Positions 17,260 through 25,908 of a DNA stretch of 64,000 bases are shown piece by piece. Origin of the DNA: Thalassomonas sp. RHCl1. Lineage in GTDB: Bacteria; Pseudomonadota; Gammaproteobacteria; Enterobacterales; Alteromonadaceae. A program made the translations under genes and the position numbers. Positions within the stretch are counted from its first letter, which is position 1; every line of letters begins with the position of its first letter. The notes under the pieces are model-generated. The model was given only the letters and a program-made list of their open reading frames with translations. It was not told where the DNA came from and searched no databases. The stretch lies in the NCBI RefSeq assembly GCF_947387555.1, contig NZ_CANDNZ010000002.1, positions 682,001 through 746,000 on the forward strand. Reading direction: 5' to 3'.

Positions 17260-19095
17260 TTAGCCTTGTACCAGAAATTCAGGGCTGGTCATGATCATTA
17301 ATATGGCGGTTTCTACCCGCTGGGCTTTATCTTCGGCGTCGATGGCGTTAATGGCTGTGATAATGCGCTCGCTTGAGCTTGTTGATAAGCTGCCTGCGGC
17401 CAGTAGCGTATTAAGATGGGCCACTAAGGTTGCGGCATTATCAGCCAAAGCGATTTCATCGCTATAGTCGGCAGCAAAACTGCTGGTAGCTGGTCCGGGA
17501 TCTAAATTGATATTATCGACTTCGACAAATTCCGCATATTCCTGGCTGTATTCTTCACTGTCCATATCCCCCTGAATGAAGAAGCTGATAAAGTTGATAT
17601 AACCGGGTAAAGTCGTGGCGTTGATAATTTGCAGCTCGGGCATGGTCATACCCGCGGCGCCGGTTAAACTTGCCGGTTTAATATAACCCGGGCGATAAAA
17701 GTTAAACACCGAAGGAGAGCGGTAGGCATGCTGGCCTAAACTGCTGGCTGCGCTGGTATCCCATAACTCAAACATATATTCAGGGCTGATGCTATCACCG
17801 GCAAAGGCCCGCGCCCATTGGCTAAACCTTAACACCGGCTCTTTGACTTTGCCAAAGCCCTGTTCGGCAGAGGTTTCTCTGGCGGCATCATCGGCCAGTA
17901 CCGCCGCCAGGGTTGCTTTTAGATCTCCCCTGATTTCTGTACCGACACTGGTGCCGTCTTTAAAGCGGTATACGCCATTTTCAAAAGCATTGGCCACCCG
18001 TTCAATATACGCCGGGCCGGGGTTGCTGGTGACGAAACGCTGGATCAGCTGACGGCTGATGAAAGGCGCAAGGTTAGGGTGGGCAAAAATAATATCCAAT
18101 GCCTGGCTGATGCTTTCCTCAGCCGGGGTATTGGCGGCAATGGTTTGGCCGAGGAAGGTTTTTTCTAAACTCGAATGGGAGTCTTCAAAGGCTTGCATCG
18201 GCATGGCAACCCTTAGCGACTCCGTTAATTCTTCGCCGTTATCATCGAGACCTTCATATAAATTTAAGCCGGTAAAGACTCTTGCCAGCCCGGTAATATC
18301 GGCATTGTTATAGGTTTCGATCGCCTGGCCCCGGTCGTCCACTTTAACAGTGCCGTCCATATTTAATTCAACCAGGCCTATGGTAAATAACTGGAGTATC
18401 TCCCGGGCATAGTTTTCATCAGGCATTCGTCCGGTGTCGGGATCGCCTTTTTCACTGCCCATATAAGTCAGATAAAACCCCATGGCGGGGGAATAGGTGA
18501 CCGCTTCGAGTAACTCCCGGTAATTACCGAAAGCATGGCGGGTCAGCAAATCCTGGTAATAACCTATGGACTGGGGGACATCAAACAGCAGGTTTTCGCC
18601 AAAATCTGACACCACCAGAATCTGTGACAGGGCAAAAGCCATGCGCTGGCGCAACTGATCGTCCGCCACCAGGGCATTTTTCCAAAATGCCATACCGGCA
18701 ACATGTTCGAGCAAGCCGACTTCCCGGTATTGTTCAATCAGAGGAGAATGCAGGCTTGGCGGCTTTTCAAATTCATTTTTTAGCCAACTTGAGACACTGA
18801 CCCCCTGCATGGCTGAAATACTCTCGTCGGTCGGTCCGAAGCTGGCCTGGGTCAGGAAGCGGCTTATCTGGCCGGAATCTGTCAGTACCGGATCTGTGCC
18901 CGTTGCTCCTCCATTGCCGTTATTACCTGTTTCACCCCCTGAATTCGAGCCACCATTACCTGAGTTACCCGTATCCGGATTTACCACCGGGGTGCTGTTG
19001 CCGTTATTCGTGTCCGTGCTATCGCCACCACCGCCACAGGCGCTAAGCTGCACGATAAGGGTAAGTGCGAGGGCTAGGCTAAAATGCCGTTTCAT
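17260..19095 (-). CDS. DUF1800 family lipoprotein
   Basis: The 611-residue protein has a lipoprotein signal (LIVQLSAC, lipid-modified Cys near residue 20) followed by a Gly/Asn/Thr/Ser-rich linker to about residue 70. The DUF1800 domain follows. RFLTQASFGPTDESI is the typical opening, then MAFALSQILVVSD, NYRELLEAVTYSPAMGFYLTYMGSEKGD, PDENYAREILQLFTIGLV and SPSVFNFYRPGY. It is predicted to sit in the outer membrane or periplasm. DUF1800 and DUF1501 proteins are co-encoded in many marine and soil bacteria, but their role is not known. Promoter sequences should lie in the 316 bp gap to the divergent gene at 19412. Confidence 0.88.
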   Translation of the reverse strand: MKRHFSLALALTLIVQLSACGGGGDSTDTNNGNSTPVVNPDTGNSGNGGSNSGGETGNNGNGGATGTDPVLTDSGQISRFLTQASFGPTDESISAMQGVSVSSWLKNEFEKPPSLHSPLIEQYREVGLLEHVAGMAFWKNALVADDQLRQRMAFALSQILVVSDFGENLLFDVPQSIGYYQDLLTRHAFGNYRELLEAVTYSPAMGFYLTYMGSEKGDPDTGRMPDENYAREILQLFTIGLVELNMDGTVKVDDRGQAIETYNNADITGLARVFTGLNLYEGLDDNGEELTESLRVAMPMQAFEDSHSSLEKTFLGQTIAANTPAEESISQALDIIFAHPNLAPFISRQLIQRFVTSNPGPAYIERVANAFENGVYRFKDGTSVGTEIRGDLKATLAAVLADDAARETSAEQGFGKVKEPVLRFSQWARAFAGDSISPEYMFELWDTSAASSLGQHAYRSPSVFNFYRPGYIKPASLTGAAGMTMPELQIINATTLPGYINFISFFIQGDMDSEEYSQEYAEFVEVDNINLDPGPATSSFAADYSDEIALADNAATLVAHLNTLLAAGSLSTSSSERIITAINAIDAEDKAQRVETAILMIMTSPEFLVQG

Positions 19096-19411
19096 TTGAA
19101 TCTGCTCCCAAAATACATAAACCTGTGTTGATTTTATAAGAGCACAGGCCGAGTTTTGTTTGAGTAATGTTATGCTTTTGTAGAGGGCTAAGAAAGAAGG
19201 AATTTTTCGCCTATCTTGGTGTAAGCCGCGAATTTGGCTGGTGCCGCTTAATAATCAGGCCGGGATCCGTTAAAAAAACAACTTTTCCTTCAATTGCTTG
19301 TGCTACATTCGGATACAAAGCGATGCATTTCTCAGCTGTTTAGCACTTTTCACTTTTGTTAAATTTTCTCCCACAAACCACGAAGTAGGGGATGTCCCCG
19401 GGTGAAGCCAT
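19096..19411. other. Divergent intergenic region
   Basis: This 316 bp gap lies between the DUF1800 gene (minus) and the unknown gene at 19412 (plus). It must hold both promoters. I see no repeat, hairpin or small gene that stands out. Confidence 0.4.
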
Positions 19412-19972
19412 ATGATGAATACATTGAGAAAAATAACACCGATATCCAAACCAGCTCAGCGAATCGTCCAGCAAAGCGATTTAAAGCGTAAAAACTATCT
19501 GACACTTGCAGGTATTACAGATGAAGCCCTGGCTTTGGTGAATGCTATTTTGGATCAGGCTGATGCGCTTTTTGCCCGGACAAGCTTAACACTCAGTGCC
19601 GCTGATAAAGAGAAACTGATAGAAATTAATTACTATATCAAAGGGTTATACAGACAAAAGCAGACAGGAGATGCCATTTGTATTAACCAAGAACTTAAAT
19701 GCTGGTATGAACAAAGACAGTTTCTGCTGCAAGCGGTGATGACAGACGGGCAAAAGCAGCTGTTAAAGACTTTTAACAGGCAATTGCGCTTTATCCTGGA
19801 TGCCGTACAACATAACCGTGGTAATCAAAAGCTGAATAAACTGTTTAACCACCTGGAACATGAACTTAACAATAAGCAGGCATTCACTGGTAACAATACC
19901 GGCAAGCGCTTGACGGCACCTGCCTACTTACCGCAACAGTCGGCAATGCTGACCATCAACCTGGCATCTTAA
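19412..19972 (+). CDS. Uncharacterised helical protein
   Basis: I do not recognise this 186-residue protein. It has no signal peptide or membrane segment. It is basic at the N-terminus (LRKITPISKPAQRIVQQSDLKRKNY) and predicted mostly helical between about 30 and 155, with Gln/Leu/Asn-rich helices and two Cys residues near 85-92. The C-terminus is a Pro/Thr/Ala-rich tail. Codon use matches the neighbours, so it looks like a real gene. It stands alone between the DUF1800 gene and a catalase-like gene. Confidence 0.6.
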   Translation: MMNTLRKITPISKPAQRIVQQSDLKRKNYLTLAGITDEALALVNAILDQADALFARTSLTLSAADKEKLIEINYYIKGLYRQKQTGDAICINQELKCWYEQRQFLLQAVMTDGQKQLLKTFNRQLRFILDAVQHNRGNQKLNKLFNHLEHELNNKQAFTGNNTGKRLTAPAYLPQQSAMLTINLAS

Positions 19973-20119
19973 CCGGCCTAAACAGCTTTGCTGCTTGCTT
20001 TCACTGCGACTTGCTCTTAAGATAATTTAACTGGTCGTATCAGTTGATTGGCTGATACAACCGGTCAATAAACCCGGATGTTTGGAAATAGAGCAAGATG
20101 CTCAGACAAAGGATTGTAT

Positions 20120-21448
20120 ATGAAATTTTTACCCTTAATCGGCCTGGCAACTATGCTGTTGGCCCCGCCAAGTTATGCCAATGACCAGGTACTTGAGCAG
20201 GCACTGCGACAGGAACTGGATACTCACTTCTTGCAGGATAAGATTGATAGTATCGATGAAAACGATCTCAGCATACGTGAAGATCTCGGGGAAAGCTGGA
20301 TAAATAATAGCAAACAGCATGAACTTGAGGTCATTCGCGATGGTATCGACCAGCTCGGACATTTAATGCTGGGTACTTATGTGGTTGAAAACAGCCCGGT
20401 ACTGGCGACAAACCTGGCGGATGAAGTTACCGGCGGTCACCAGGACTACCGTATTTTACGCGATGCCCACCCCAAGGGGCATATGTGCGTCAACGCAGCT
20501 TTTGAAGTTCTGGAGAATGATTTTTTTCCGAAAGAAAGCTTTTTAGGCAGCACTGGCCGTCATCAGGCAATCGTCAGGTATTCCAATGCCTCGGCAAGCC
20601 CACAGAGCGATGCCGACAAAGATATCCGTGGCGGCGCATTGAAAGTGTTACTGCCAGAGCAGGGGCAAGAGCATGATTTTTTAATGATCACTGCCCCCAC
20701 AATTCCCACAGATAATGCCGAGCAGTTTGTGAACCTGGTGAAGGTAGCCCGGGTAGCTAATTGCATCGGCATTATTCCAGAAGGGGAAAGTGATGGTTCA
20801 TTATTAGGCGCCATTGCCGACTTTGAACAGCAAGTTGTAGCCCTCGGGCAATGTATCCGTGATGGCGGCTTATCCATCTTGGATGTGCCCCAGGTGCTGC
20901 TGGCCCTGAAACGGGTTAACGATTTGAACAAGGACAGTGAGATAGAATCTCTCTTAGATAAAGACTTTTTTTCTGTAGCTCCTTATGCGTATAACGACAA
21001 TGTTTTTAAATTTGAAATGTCTCCAGTCAGCTGCGATGAATTTAACCCCGAGCCTTCGCTGTTAACGGCAGAAGAAGCAAACGCCGATAACGGCCTTGAG
21101 CGAAATATAAGCCGGGTCATTTCCGCCGGCAATGCTTGTTATGATTTTAATGTTATCTCCCGGCCTTTATTTTTAACCGATAAGCAAGCGATAGAAACCC
21201 ATAACAAAACCTGGGATGAGATGGCATTTTATGAACTTGAAAGAGTAAAAGTCGCCACGGTAAGTATTTCCCAATTCGAACCGGGGACAGCTGTTTCCCC
21301 GCTGGCCTGCGATAACATGACCTTTACTCCCCGCCACAGTGCGCCGGGTTTCAGGCCATTAGGCTCCCTTAACCGGGCAAGAACTTTGGTCTATGATGCG
21401 CTGGCAGATTTTAGACTTGAGGCTAATACCTATTTGCGTCAGCGTTAA
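20120..21448 (+). CDS. Secreted catalase-related haem protein
   Basis: The ATG at 20120, after AAAGGATTG, gives 442 residues with a signal peptide (about 1-20, ending SYA). A segment at about 115-130 (RDAHPKGHMCVNAAFEV) matches the region around the distal catalytic His of catalases. RHQAIVRYSNASASPQSDADKDIRGGALKVL fits the following barrel strands (Arg and Asn of the haem pocket). The C-terminal PLGSLNRARTLVYDALADFR is the end motif of short bacterial catalase-like proteins. It is much shorter than true monofunctional catalases (about 480-750 residues), and the proximal tyrosine motif (RLFSY type) is not evident. It could be a peroxidase or allene-oxide-synthase-like enzyme rather than a catalase. 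Confidence 0.65.
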   Translation: MKFLPLIGLATMLLAPPSYANDQVLEQALRQELDTHFLQDKIDSIDENDLSIREDLGESWINNSKQHELEVIRDGIDQLGHLMLGTYVVENSPVLATNLADEVTGGHQDYRILRDAHPKGHMCVNAAFEVLENDFFPKESFLGSTGRHQAIVRYSNASASPQSDADKDIRGGALKVLLPEQGQEHDFLMITAPTIPTDNAEQFVNLVKVARVANCIGIIPEGESDGSLLGAIADFEQQVVALGQCIRDGGLSILDVPQVLLALKRVNDLNKDSEIESLLDKDFFSVAPYAYNDNVFKFEMSPVSCDEFNPEPSLLTAEEANADNGLERNISRVISAGNACYDFNVISRPLFLTDKQAIETHNKTWDEMAFYELERVKVATVSISQFEPGTAVSPLACDNMTFTPRHSAPGFRPLGSLNRARTLVYDALADFRLEANTYLRQR

Positions 21449-21457
21449 AGCAGGTAA

Positions 21458-21501
21458 AGACTCCGGCAGTGAAAGAACTGATTTGTTCGCCGCCGGAGCA
21501 A
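21458..21501 (+). terminator. Hairpin after the catalase-like gene
   Basis: The CTCCGGC / GCCGGAG arms enclose a loop of about 23 bases, about 15 bp after the stop codon. There is no T run, so termination here would be weak or factor-dependent. Confidence 0.3.
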
Positions 21502-21564
21502 GAATTTTATGTTAAATTTATAGCAAAGCAGAGGCATTTAACGAACGGTAATTAAGGGGAGCAT

Positions 21565-22557
21565 ATGAAAATAGCCGTGTTTTCCAGCAAAGCTTATGAT
21601 CAGCAATATTTGGGGAACTACTGCGATAGCGGTTTTACCATGACTTTTTTTGAGACCCGGTTGACTGCACATACTGCCGTGACGGCACAAGGCTTTGAAG
21701 TGGTGTGCTGTTTTGTTAATGATGATCTCAGCGAGGCCACCATCAAGGTCTTAAAAGAGGTCGGCGTCAAGCTCATCGCCTTGCGCTGTGCCGGCTTTAA
21801 TAACCTGGATCTACAGGCGGCACAACAAGCAGGCATTACCGTGTGCCGGGTACCGGCCTATTCTCCCCATAGCGTAGCCGAGCATGCGCTGGCGTTGTTA
21901 TTATCCCTGAACCGAAATATTCACCGCGCTTTTAACCGGGTGCGGGAAAACGACTATAGCTTAAACGGCCTGTTAGGTTTTGATTTATACAAAAAGAAAG
22001 TCGCGGTGATAGGCACAGGAAAAATCGGCGGCACTTTTGCCAGAATCATGACAGGGTTGGGCTGTGAAGTGATCGCCTGTGATCCCGTGCAAGATAGCGA
22101 ACTGATCAAGCTGGGGATCTCTTATGTCGCCATGGAGCAACTCTGGCAACAAGCGGATATTATTTCCCTGCATTGCCCCCTGCAGCAGGATACCTTTCAT
22201 CTGGTGAACGAACAGGCGATTAGCCAAATGAAACCTGGCGTAGCCCTGATCAATACCGGCCGCGGCGCACTGATTGACACTAAAGCTGCGATCTCCGGAT
22301 TAAAGTCCGGGCATATCGGTTATCTCGGTCTGGATGTCTATGAAGAAGAAGCGGATTTATTTTTTGAGGACAAATCCAACACCTTATTGCAGGATGATGT
22401 TTTTGCCCGCTTGCTCACCTTTCCCAATGTACTGATCACCGGGCATCAGGGATTTTTTACCAAAGAAGCGTTAACCGTTATAGCCCAAACCACTATGGCC
22501 AATATCCGTGCTTTTGCCGCTAATAACTTTGCGGCAATGCAGCTGGTGAATAAATAG
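21565..22557 (+). CDS. ldhA: D-lactate dehydrogenase (fermentative, 2-hydroxyacid family)
   Basis: The 330-residue protein matches the LdhA type from the first residues (MKIAVFSSKAYDQQYL). The NAD-binding Rossmann motif is GTGKIGGTFARIMTGLGCEVIACDP at about 153-175. The active-site Arg is in NTGRGALIDT (about 235), the Glu in LDVYEEEADLF (about 263), and the His in ITGHQGFFT (about 297). It reduces pyruvate to D-lactate with NADH. AGGGGAGC precedes the start. A decayed copy of its last 170 bp is found at 23619-23790, beyond the LamG gene. Confidence 0.93.
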   Translation: MKIAVFSSKAYDQQYLGNYCDSGFTMTFFETRLTAHTAVTAQGFEVVCCFVNDDLSEATIKVLKEVGVKLIALRCAGFNNLDLQAAQQAGITVCRVPAYSPHSVAEHALALLLSLNRNIHRAFNRVRENDYSLNGLLGFDLYKKKVAVIGTGKIGGTFARIMTGLGCEVIACDPVQDSELIKLGISYVAMEQLWQQADIISLHCPLQQDTFHLVNEQAISQMKPGVALINTGRGALIDTKAAISGLKSGHIGYLGLDVYEEEADLFFEDKSNTLLQDDVFARLLTFPNVLITGHQGFFTKEALTVIAQTTMANIRAFAANNFAAMQLVNK

Positions 22558-22584
22558 CGTGCTTATGAAGAGGCGGTGAAAAAA

Positions 22585-23427
22585 TTAAGACCTTATTAAA
22601 TTCAGTTTTGATGAGGCCTGTAGCGACAATTTAATAGCCAGAGTAAAAATAGCCAGCATCATCAACACAAGCATATTGGGCTCAGATACCAGGGCAAAGT
22701 TATGGTCATTAACTTGCGCTACCTGCGCTTGATCCAGCGCCATATCGTAGATGAGCACTTCATCTACCGTGGTTAACCTGGCGGAAAAGGTTGGCAGGGA
22801 GGTGATCCGACCGACACTGATATTATCAAAAGAGACCGAGCCCAGATCCGTAAATAATTTTGAAACTATCAAGTGTTCGTCGACGTAATAATTAAACGTC
22901 TTTTCAACCCGGTCAACGGTGATAAAAGCCCAGTGATATTCACCGTCTGTGGTTAAGGCGTTTGGCTGAGATTCTGACTCAGGATCTGCATGCCTTGCTT
23001 CATTGGTGCCAATAACAAAAGCATAGGAGTTATCCCTAAGGTGATCATCGTAAACCCCGCCAAATCCGCCGGTGGCCGAGGAATTGGTATTGCCAAATAT
23101 ACGGCCATTGGTATGGGGGGCATCATCTGTTTTGTATTTTATCGCCCAAGTAAAGGAAGACATTTCAAGGGACTGCAAAGTGGCATGATTGGGTAAGGAA
23201 ATATACTCTGTGGCATTTACTTGTCCTGCCGGGTTATTGATATAAATGGCCTGGTCAAATTCTCCGGCAACAAAGCTAGGGCTTCCAGTGATACTAGCGT
23301 TTAGGGCATTACCCGACTTATCTGTAATATCACCGTTAAAGTCATAATGAAGGATTAAGGCGGCATTGACTTGTTGGGGCAGGCTATAAATAGAAAAACA
23401 TAAAATAGTGAGTAGGTATAAACGCAT
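22585..23427 (-). CDS. Secreted LamG/concanavalin-like protein with PEP-CTERM-like tail
   Basis: The 280-residue protein has a signal peptide (1-22, ending VNA). A LamG-type jelly-roll domain follows: LILHYDFNGDITDKSGNALNA at the start, INNPAGQVNATEYISLPNHATLQ, SFTWAIKYKT in the middle and VDEVLIYDMALDQAQV at the end. The C-terminus VSEPNMLVLMMLAIFTLAI followed by Lys residues resembles a PEP-CTERM sorting tail, although the motif is SEP rather than PEP and the basic end is weak. It is likely exposed or secreted and binds sugar or protein. It is convergent with ldhA, 27 bp apart, and is flanked on its other side by a remnant of the ldhA 3' end, so it may have been inserted. Confidence 0.75.
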   Translation of the reverse strand: MRLYLLTILCFSIYSLPQQVNAALILHYDFNGDITDKSGNALNASITGSPSFVAGEFDQAIYINNPAGQVNATEYISLPNHATLQSLEMSSFTWAIKYKTDDAPHTNGRIFGNTNSSATGGFGGVYDDHLRDNSYAFVIGTNEARHADPESESQPNALTTDGEYHWAFITVDRVEKTFNYYVDEHLIVSKLFTDLGSVSFDNISVGRITSLPTFSARLTTVDEVLIYDMALDQAQVAQVNDHNFALVSEPNMLVLMMLAIFTLAIKLSLQASSKLNLIRS

Positions 23428-23618
23428 TTTAATAAACCTTGGGTAAGTTAATTTCGAATAAGTCCATTTGGCTTAAATAAACGCTTATTTCAGGTTCCGT
23501 TTTATGCAGCTCCTTTTAATGAATAAAAATAAGCAGGTTTTTACTGTATCGATTTGTATATTAATACGGCTACGGTAACAGTGATTAAAACTATAGAACA
23601 CTTATGCCATAAGCTATC

Positions 23619-23790
23619 ACCTATTGCAGGATGATATTTTTGCCCGCTTTTCACTCTTTCCTAATGTGCTGATCACCGGACACCAGGGATTTTTACTAAA
23701 GAAGCGTGAACAATCATAGCCTAAAGCACTATGGCCAATATCCGTGCTTTGCCGCCGGTGACTTTGCTGCGATGCAGTAGTAGGGAAATA
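23619..23790 (+). pseudogene. Decayed duplicate of the ldhA 3' end
   Basis: The sequence from TTGCAGGATGATATTTTTGC onward aligns base for base with 22386-22555 of ldhA (ATCACCGG, CACTATGGCCAATATCCGTG, and others), with scattered substitutions and several small deletions that break the frame. It covers only about the last 55 codons. The LamG gene lies between the intact and the broken copy. This pattern suggests either a partial tandem duplication or an insertion into the ldhA end that replaced the gene's 3' part. Confidence 0.85.
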
Positions 23791-24206
23791 ACCTGGGGTA
23801 GTTTATTACCCGTTAAGGGTGTTTTTTTACCCGGGAAAAGCCGTAAAGGTGATCAGCTTACCCGTTATTTTACCGGGGAGATATTTAACCCGGGTCATTC
23901 TTTGCCGTTTAGTTTCTGGCTGTCATTTTACAGCTTTTGTCTGCGGCAACAGCTATATCGATCTTCTGTCCTGCCTGCGGTGAATCAGTTTGTTCAAGTT
24001 AAAACAGACAAGGTCCTAACATGAAATCTTTAAATAATCTACAACAAACAGGCGGAAAATTTATTTTTTGTTATATTTATAATGGTTAGTGGCCTGAAAT
24101 TAATGACCGTTGGCGCTATTTTTGCTTTACCCTTTATCTAATATCTTGTGTTATCTGAACCCATTAGCCTGATGCTCAGGTTAACCAAAAGAGTGGCATT
24201 GCACGC
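23791..24206. other. AT-rich intergenic region upstream of the sigma-54 activator
   Basis: About 415 bp lie between the ldhA remnant and the activator gene. An open frame at 23731-24024 runs out of the remnant and has no recognisable product. The only clear signal is the -24/-12 promoter match at 24111-24126. Confidence 0.45.
24111..24126 (+). promoter_or_regulatory. Sigma-54 (-24/-12) promoter match before the activator gene
   Basis: TGGCGCTATTTTTGCT has GG and GC in the exact spacing of the TGGCAC-N5-TTGC consensus. It lies 80 bp upstream of the activator ATG. It implies that the T6SS activator is itself transcribed by sigma-54 RNA polymerase, possibly with self-activation. Confidence 0.55.
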
Positions 24207-25307
24207 ATGGATGAATTAAACAGCAGGGAGGAAAAGCCTTTGTTTAGTATCATAGATAACAATATTATCGGACAATCCGCCTCGATAACCCAGGTTAAAA
24301 ATCTCATCAAGATCAATGCCCAATACTCTGCTCCGGTGCTGATCACCGGGGAAACAGGGACGGGTAAAGAGCTGGCTGCCAGGGGGCTGCACTATAGCGG
24401 CATTTTTGCCGACAAACCTTTTATCGCCCTTAATTGCTCGACTTTTTCCGATGAACTATTTGTCAGTGAACTCTTTGGTTATAAAAAAGGCGCCTTTACC
24501 GATGCCAAAACCGATAAAGAAGGTTTGCTGGTGGCGGCCAATGGCGGTTCTATTTTTTTCGATGAAATTGACAGCTTATCGCTTAAATCCCAAACCGCGT
24601 TATTAAGGTTGTTGCAGGAGTCGGAATTTCGCCCGGTGGGCTCAAGCCAGGTGATTAAAGCCAATGTCAGGATTATTGCTGCCGCCAACTGCGATTTGTG
24701 TGAAAAGATTGCCGCCGGTGAATTCAGGCAGGATTTATATTTCAGGCTGTTTATTCTCAGTGTGCGCATGCCGCCGCTCAGGGAGCGTCTTGATGATTTG
24801 GACGTCCTGATTGCCTATTTTATCAATAAATTTAATGATGAATACGGCCTGAGTCGCAGCGGCATCTGCGAGCGCCTGTCCAGCAAACTTAAAGAATATC
24901 ATTGGCCGGGTAATATCCGCGAACTGGAAAATACCATTCACCGCTATTACCTGCTAGCCGGCGGGCCTGTAATTGATGAAGCGGTAACTATAGACTTAGA
25001 TCATAACAGCTTGCCGCCAACAGCCAGCGGTCAGCAAATTCAGGCGCATCCTTTTGCTGACAGCGGTAAAAGTGAGTCCGGCCAGCTCGAAGCAAAAGCC
25101 GAAGTAGAGTCAGAAACCGGCCTGGATTTTTGTGAAGCAAAACGCAAAGCCATAGAAGACTTTGAAGCAAGCTTTGTCACTAAATTACTGCACCAAACTA
25201 AAGGTAATGTCACCAAAGCCGCCAGCATGTGCGGTAAAGAGCGGCGGGCCTTTGGCAAACTGGTGAAAAAGTATCAGATCAACCGCCAGGGTTTGCAGCT
25301 GGATTAG
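24207..25307 (+). CDS. Sigma-54-dependent transcriptional activator of the T6SS (VasH-like)
   Basis: The 366-residue protein is an AAA+ enhancer-binding protein. Walker A is GETGTGKE (about 48). The sigma-54 contact loop reads GAFTDA (95-100) instead of the common GAFTGA. Walker B is FFDEID (about 118). The arginine-finger region is FRQDLYFRLFILSVRMPPLRER. The C-terminal Fis-type helix-turn-helix (KGNVTKAASMCGKERRAFGKLV) is at about 330-355. There is no N-terminal receiver or GAF domain; AAA+ begins by residue 20, so activity may be set by expression level or a partner protein. It lies just upstream of the T6SS operon, whose leader has a -24/-12 promoter. It probably activates that operon and the similar promoters near vgrG. 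Confidence 0.88.
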   Translation: MDELNSREEKPLFSIIDNNIIGQSASITQVKNLIKINAQYSAPVLITGETGTGKELAARGLHYSGIFADKPFIALNCSTFSDELFVSELFGYKKGAFTDAKTDKEGLLVAANGGSIFFDEIDSLSLKSQTALLRLLQESEFRPVGSSQVIKANVRIIAAANCDLCEKIAAGEFRQDLYFRLFILSVRMPPLRERLDDLDVLIAYFINKFNDEYGLSRSGICERLSSKLKEYHWPGNIRELENTIHRYYLLAGGPVIDEAVTIDLDHNSLPPTASGQQIQAHPFADSGKSESGQLEAKAEVESETGLDFCEAKRKAIEDFEASFVTKLLHQTKGNVTKAASMCGKERRAFGKLVKKYQINRQGLQLD

Positions 25308-25510
25308 CAGCTGATCAATCGTTACTCAGTTTTCACTTTATTCTCCTGTAATCTGTTCCCGGCGTTACTTGATGGACAGGGTTTTTGCCCGTGTGACTTT
25401 CTCTGTTTTAACCCGTCAGTGGCTGTACCCGCTTAAAGGGTAGTAATCAACCCAAGAGGGTCTTTTCTCCCCCATAAAAACCGCACCTTCTGGATGTAGC
25501 TAAGCAAAAC

Positions 25511-25527
25511 AAGATAAATTTTATCTT
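25511..25527. promoter_or_regulatory. Palindrome upstream of the T6SS promoter (possible activator site)
   Basis: AAGATAA-ATT-TTATCTT is a perfect 7 bp inverted repeat about 45 bp upstream of the -24 element. Its place fits an enhancer site for a sigma-54 activator or an IHF-bent region, but it is AT-rich and could be chance. Confidence 0.3.
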
Positions 25528-25570
25528 TTATATCAATAAAATAGTTTGATTTTGTTTAAAAAGGGATTGC

Positions 25571-25586
25571 TGGCACCCCTTATGCA
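25571..25586 (+). promoter_or_regulatory. Sigma-54 promoter of the T6SS operon
   Basis: TGGCACCCCTTATGCA fits the -24 (TGGCAC) and -12 (TGC) elements with exact GG-to-GC spacing. It ends 36 bp before the first ATG of the operon, and the sigma-54 activator gene is the nearest upstream gene. Confidence 0.75.
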
Positions 25587-25622
25587 CTACTAGGGCCTCA
25601 GGGAAGTTATTAAGAGAGCTAC

Positions 25623-25862
25623 ATGAGTATTAATTACCATTATCAAACAGATGTTGTTGTGCTCATCAAGCATTACCTGGAGGAGCATCCTCAAAGCGAG
25701 GATACCATCAAGGGGATTACGCAATGGTGGGTCAAACAGCAGAAGTTTGCAGATTCGCTGGTCGCTGTTGATAACGCACTGAAAATTTTAGCAATGCAGG
25801 GTGATGTCTGCTCAGTAGAACGCAACAACAAAACGTATTACAGGTTAACAAAAAGCAAGTAA
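25623..25862 (+). CDS. Small winged-helix-like protein at the head of the T6SS operon
   Basis: The 79-residue protein has three predicted helices followed by a beta-wing (GDVCSVERNNKTYYRLTKSK), the order of a small winged-helix domain. I do not recognise a family. It is the first gene after the sigma-54 promoter and ends 46 bp before the sheath gene, so it is co-expressed with the machine. It might be a DNA-binding regulator of the operon or a protein adaptor. Confidence 0.6.
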   Translation: MSINYHYQTDVVVLIKHYLEEHPQSEDTIKGITQWWVKQQKFADSLVAVDNALKILAMQGDVCSVERNNKTYYRLTKSK

Positions 25863-25908
25863 GTGTTTTTGTTATTGGCAATAAATAAATTGTGATTTGG
25901 AGCTAATT

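Larger units (their letters stand above)
25308..25622. other. Leader of the T6SS operon
   Basis: This 315 bp gap contains a palindrome at 25511-25527 and a sigma-54 promoter match at 25571-25586. No other gene or hairpin stands out. Confidence 0.55.

Noticed and set aside
23731-24024. Open frame of 97 codons
   Set aside because: Begins inside the decayed ldhA copy in a shifted frame.
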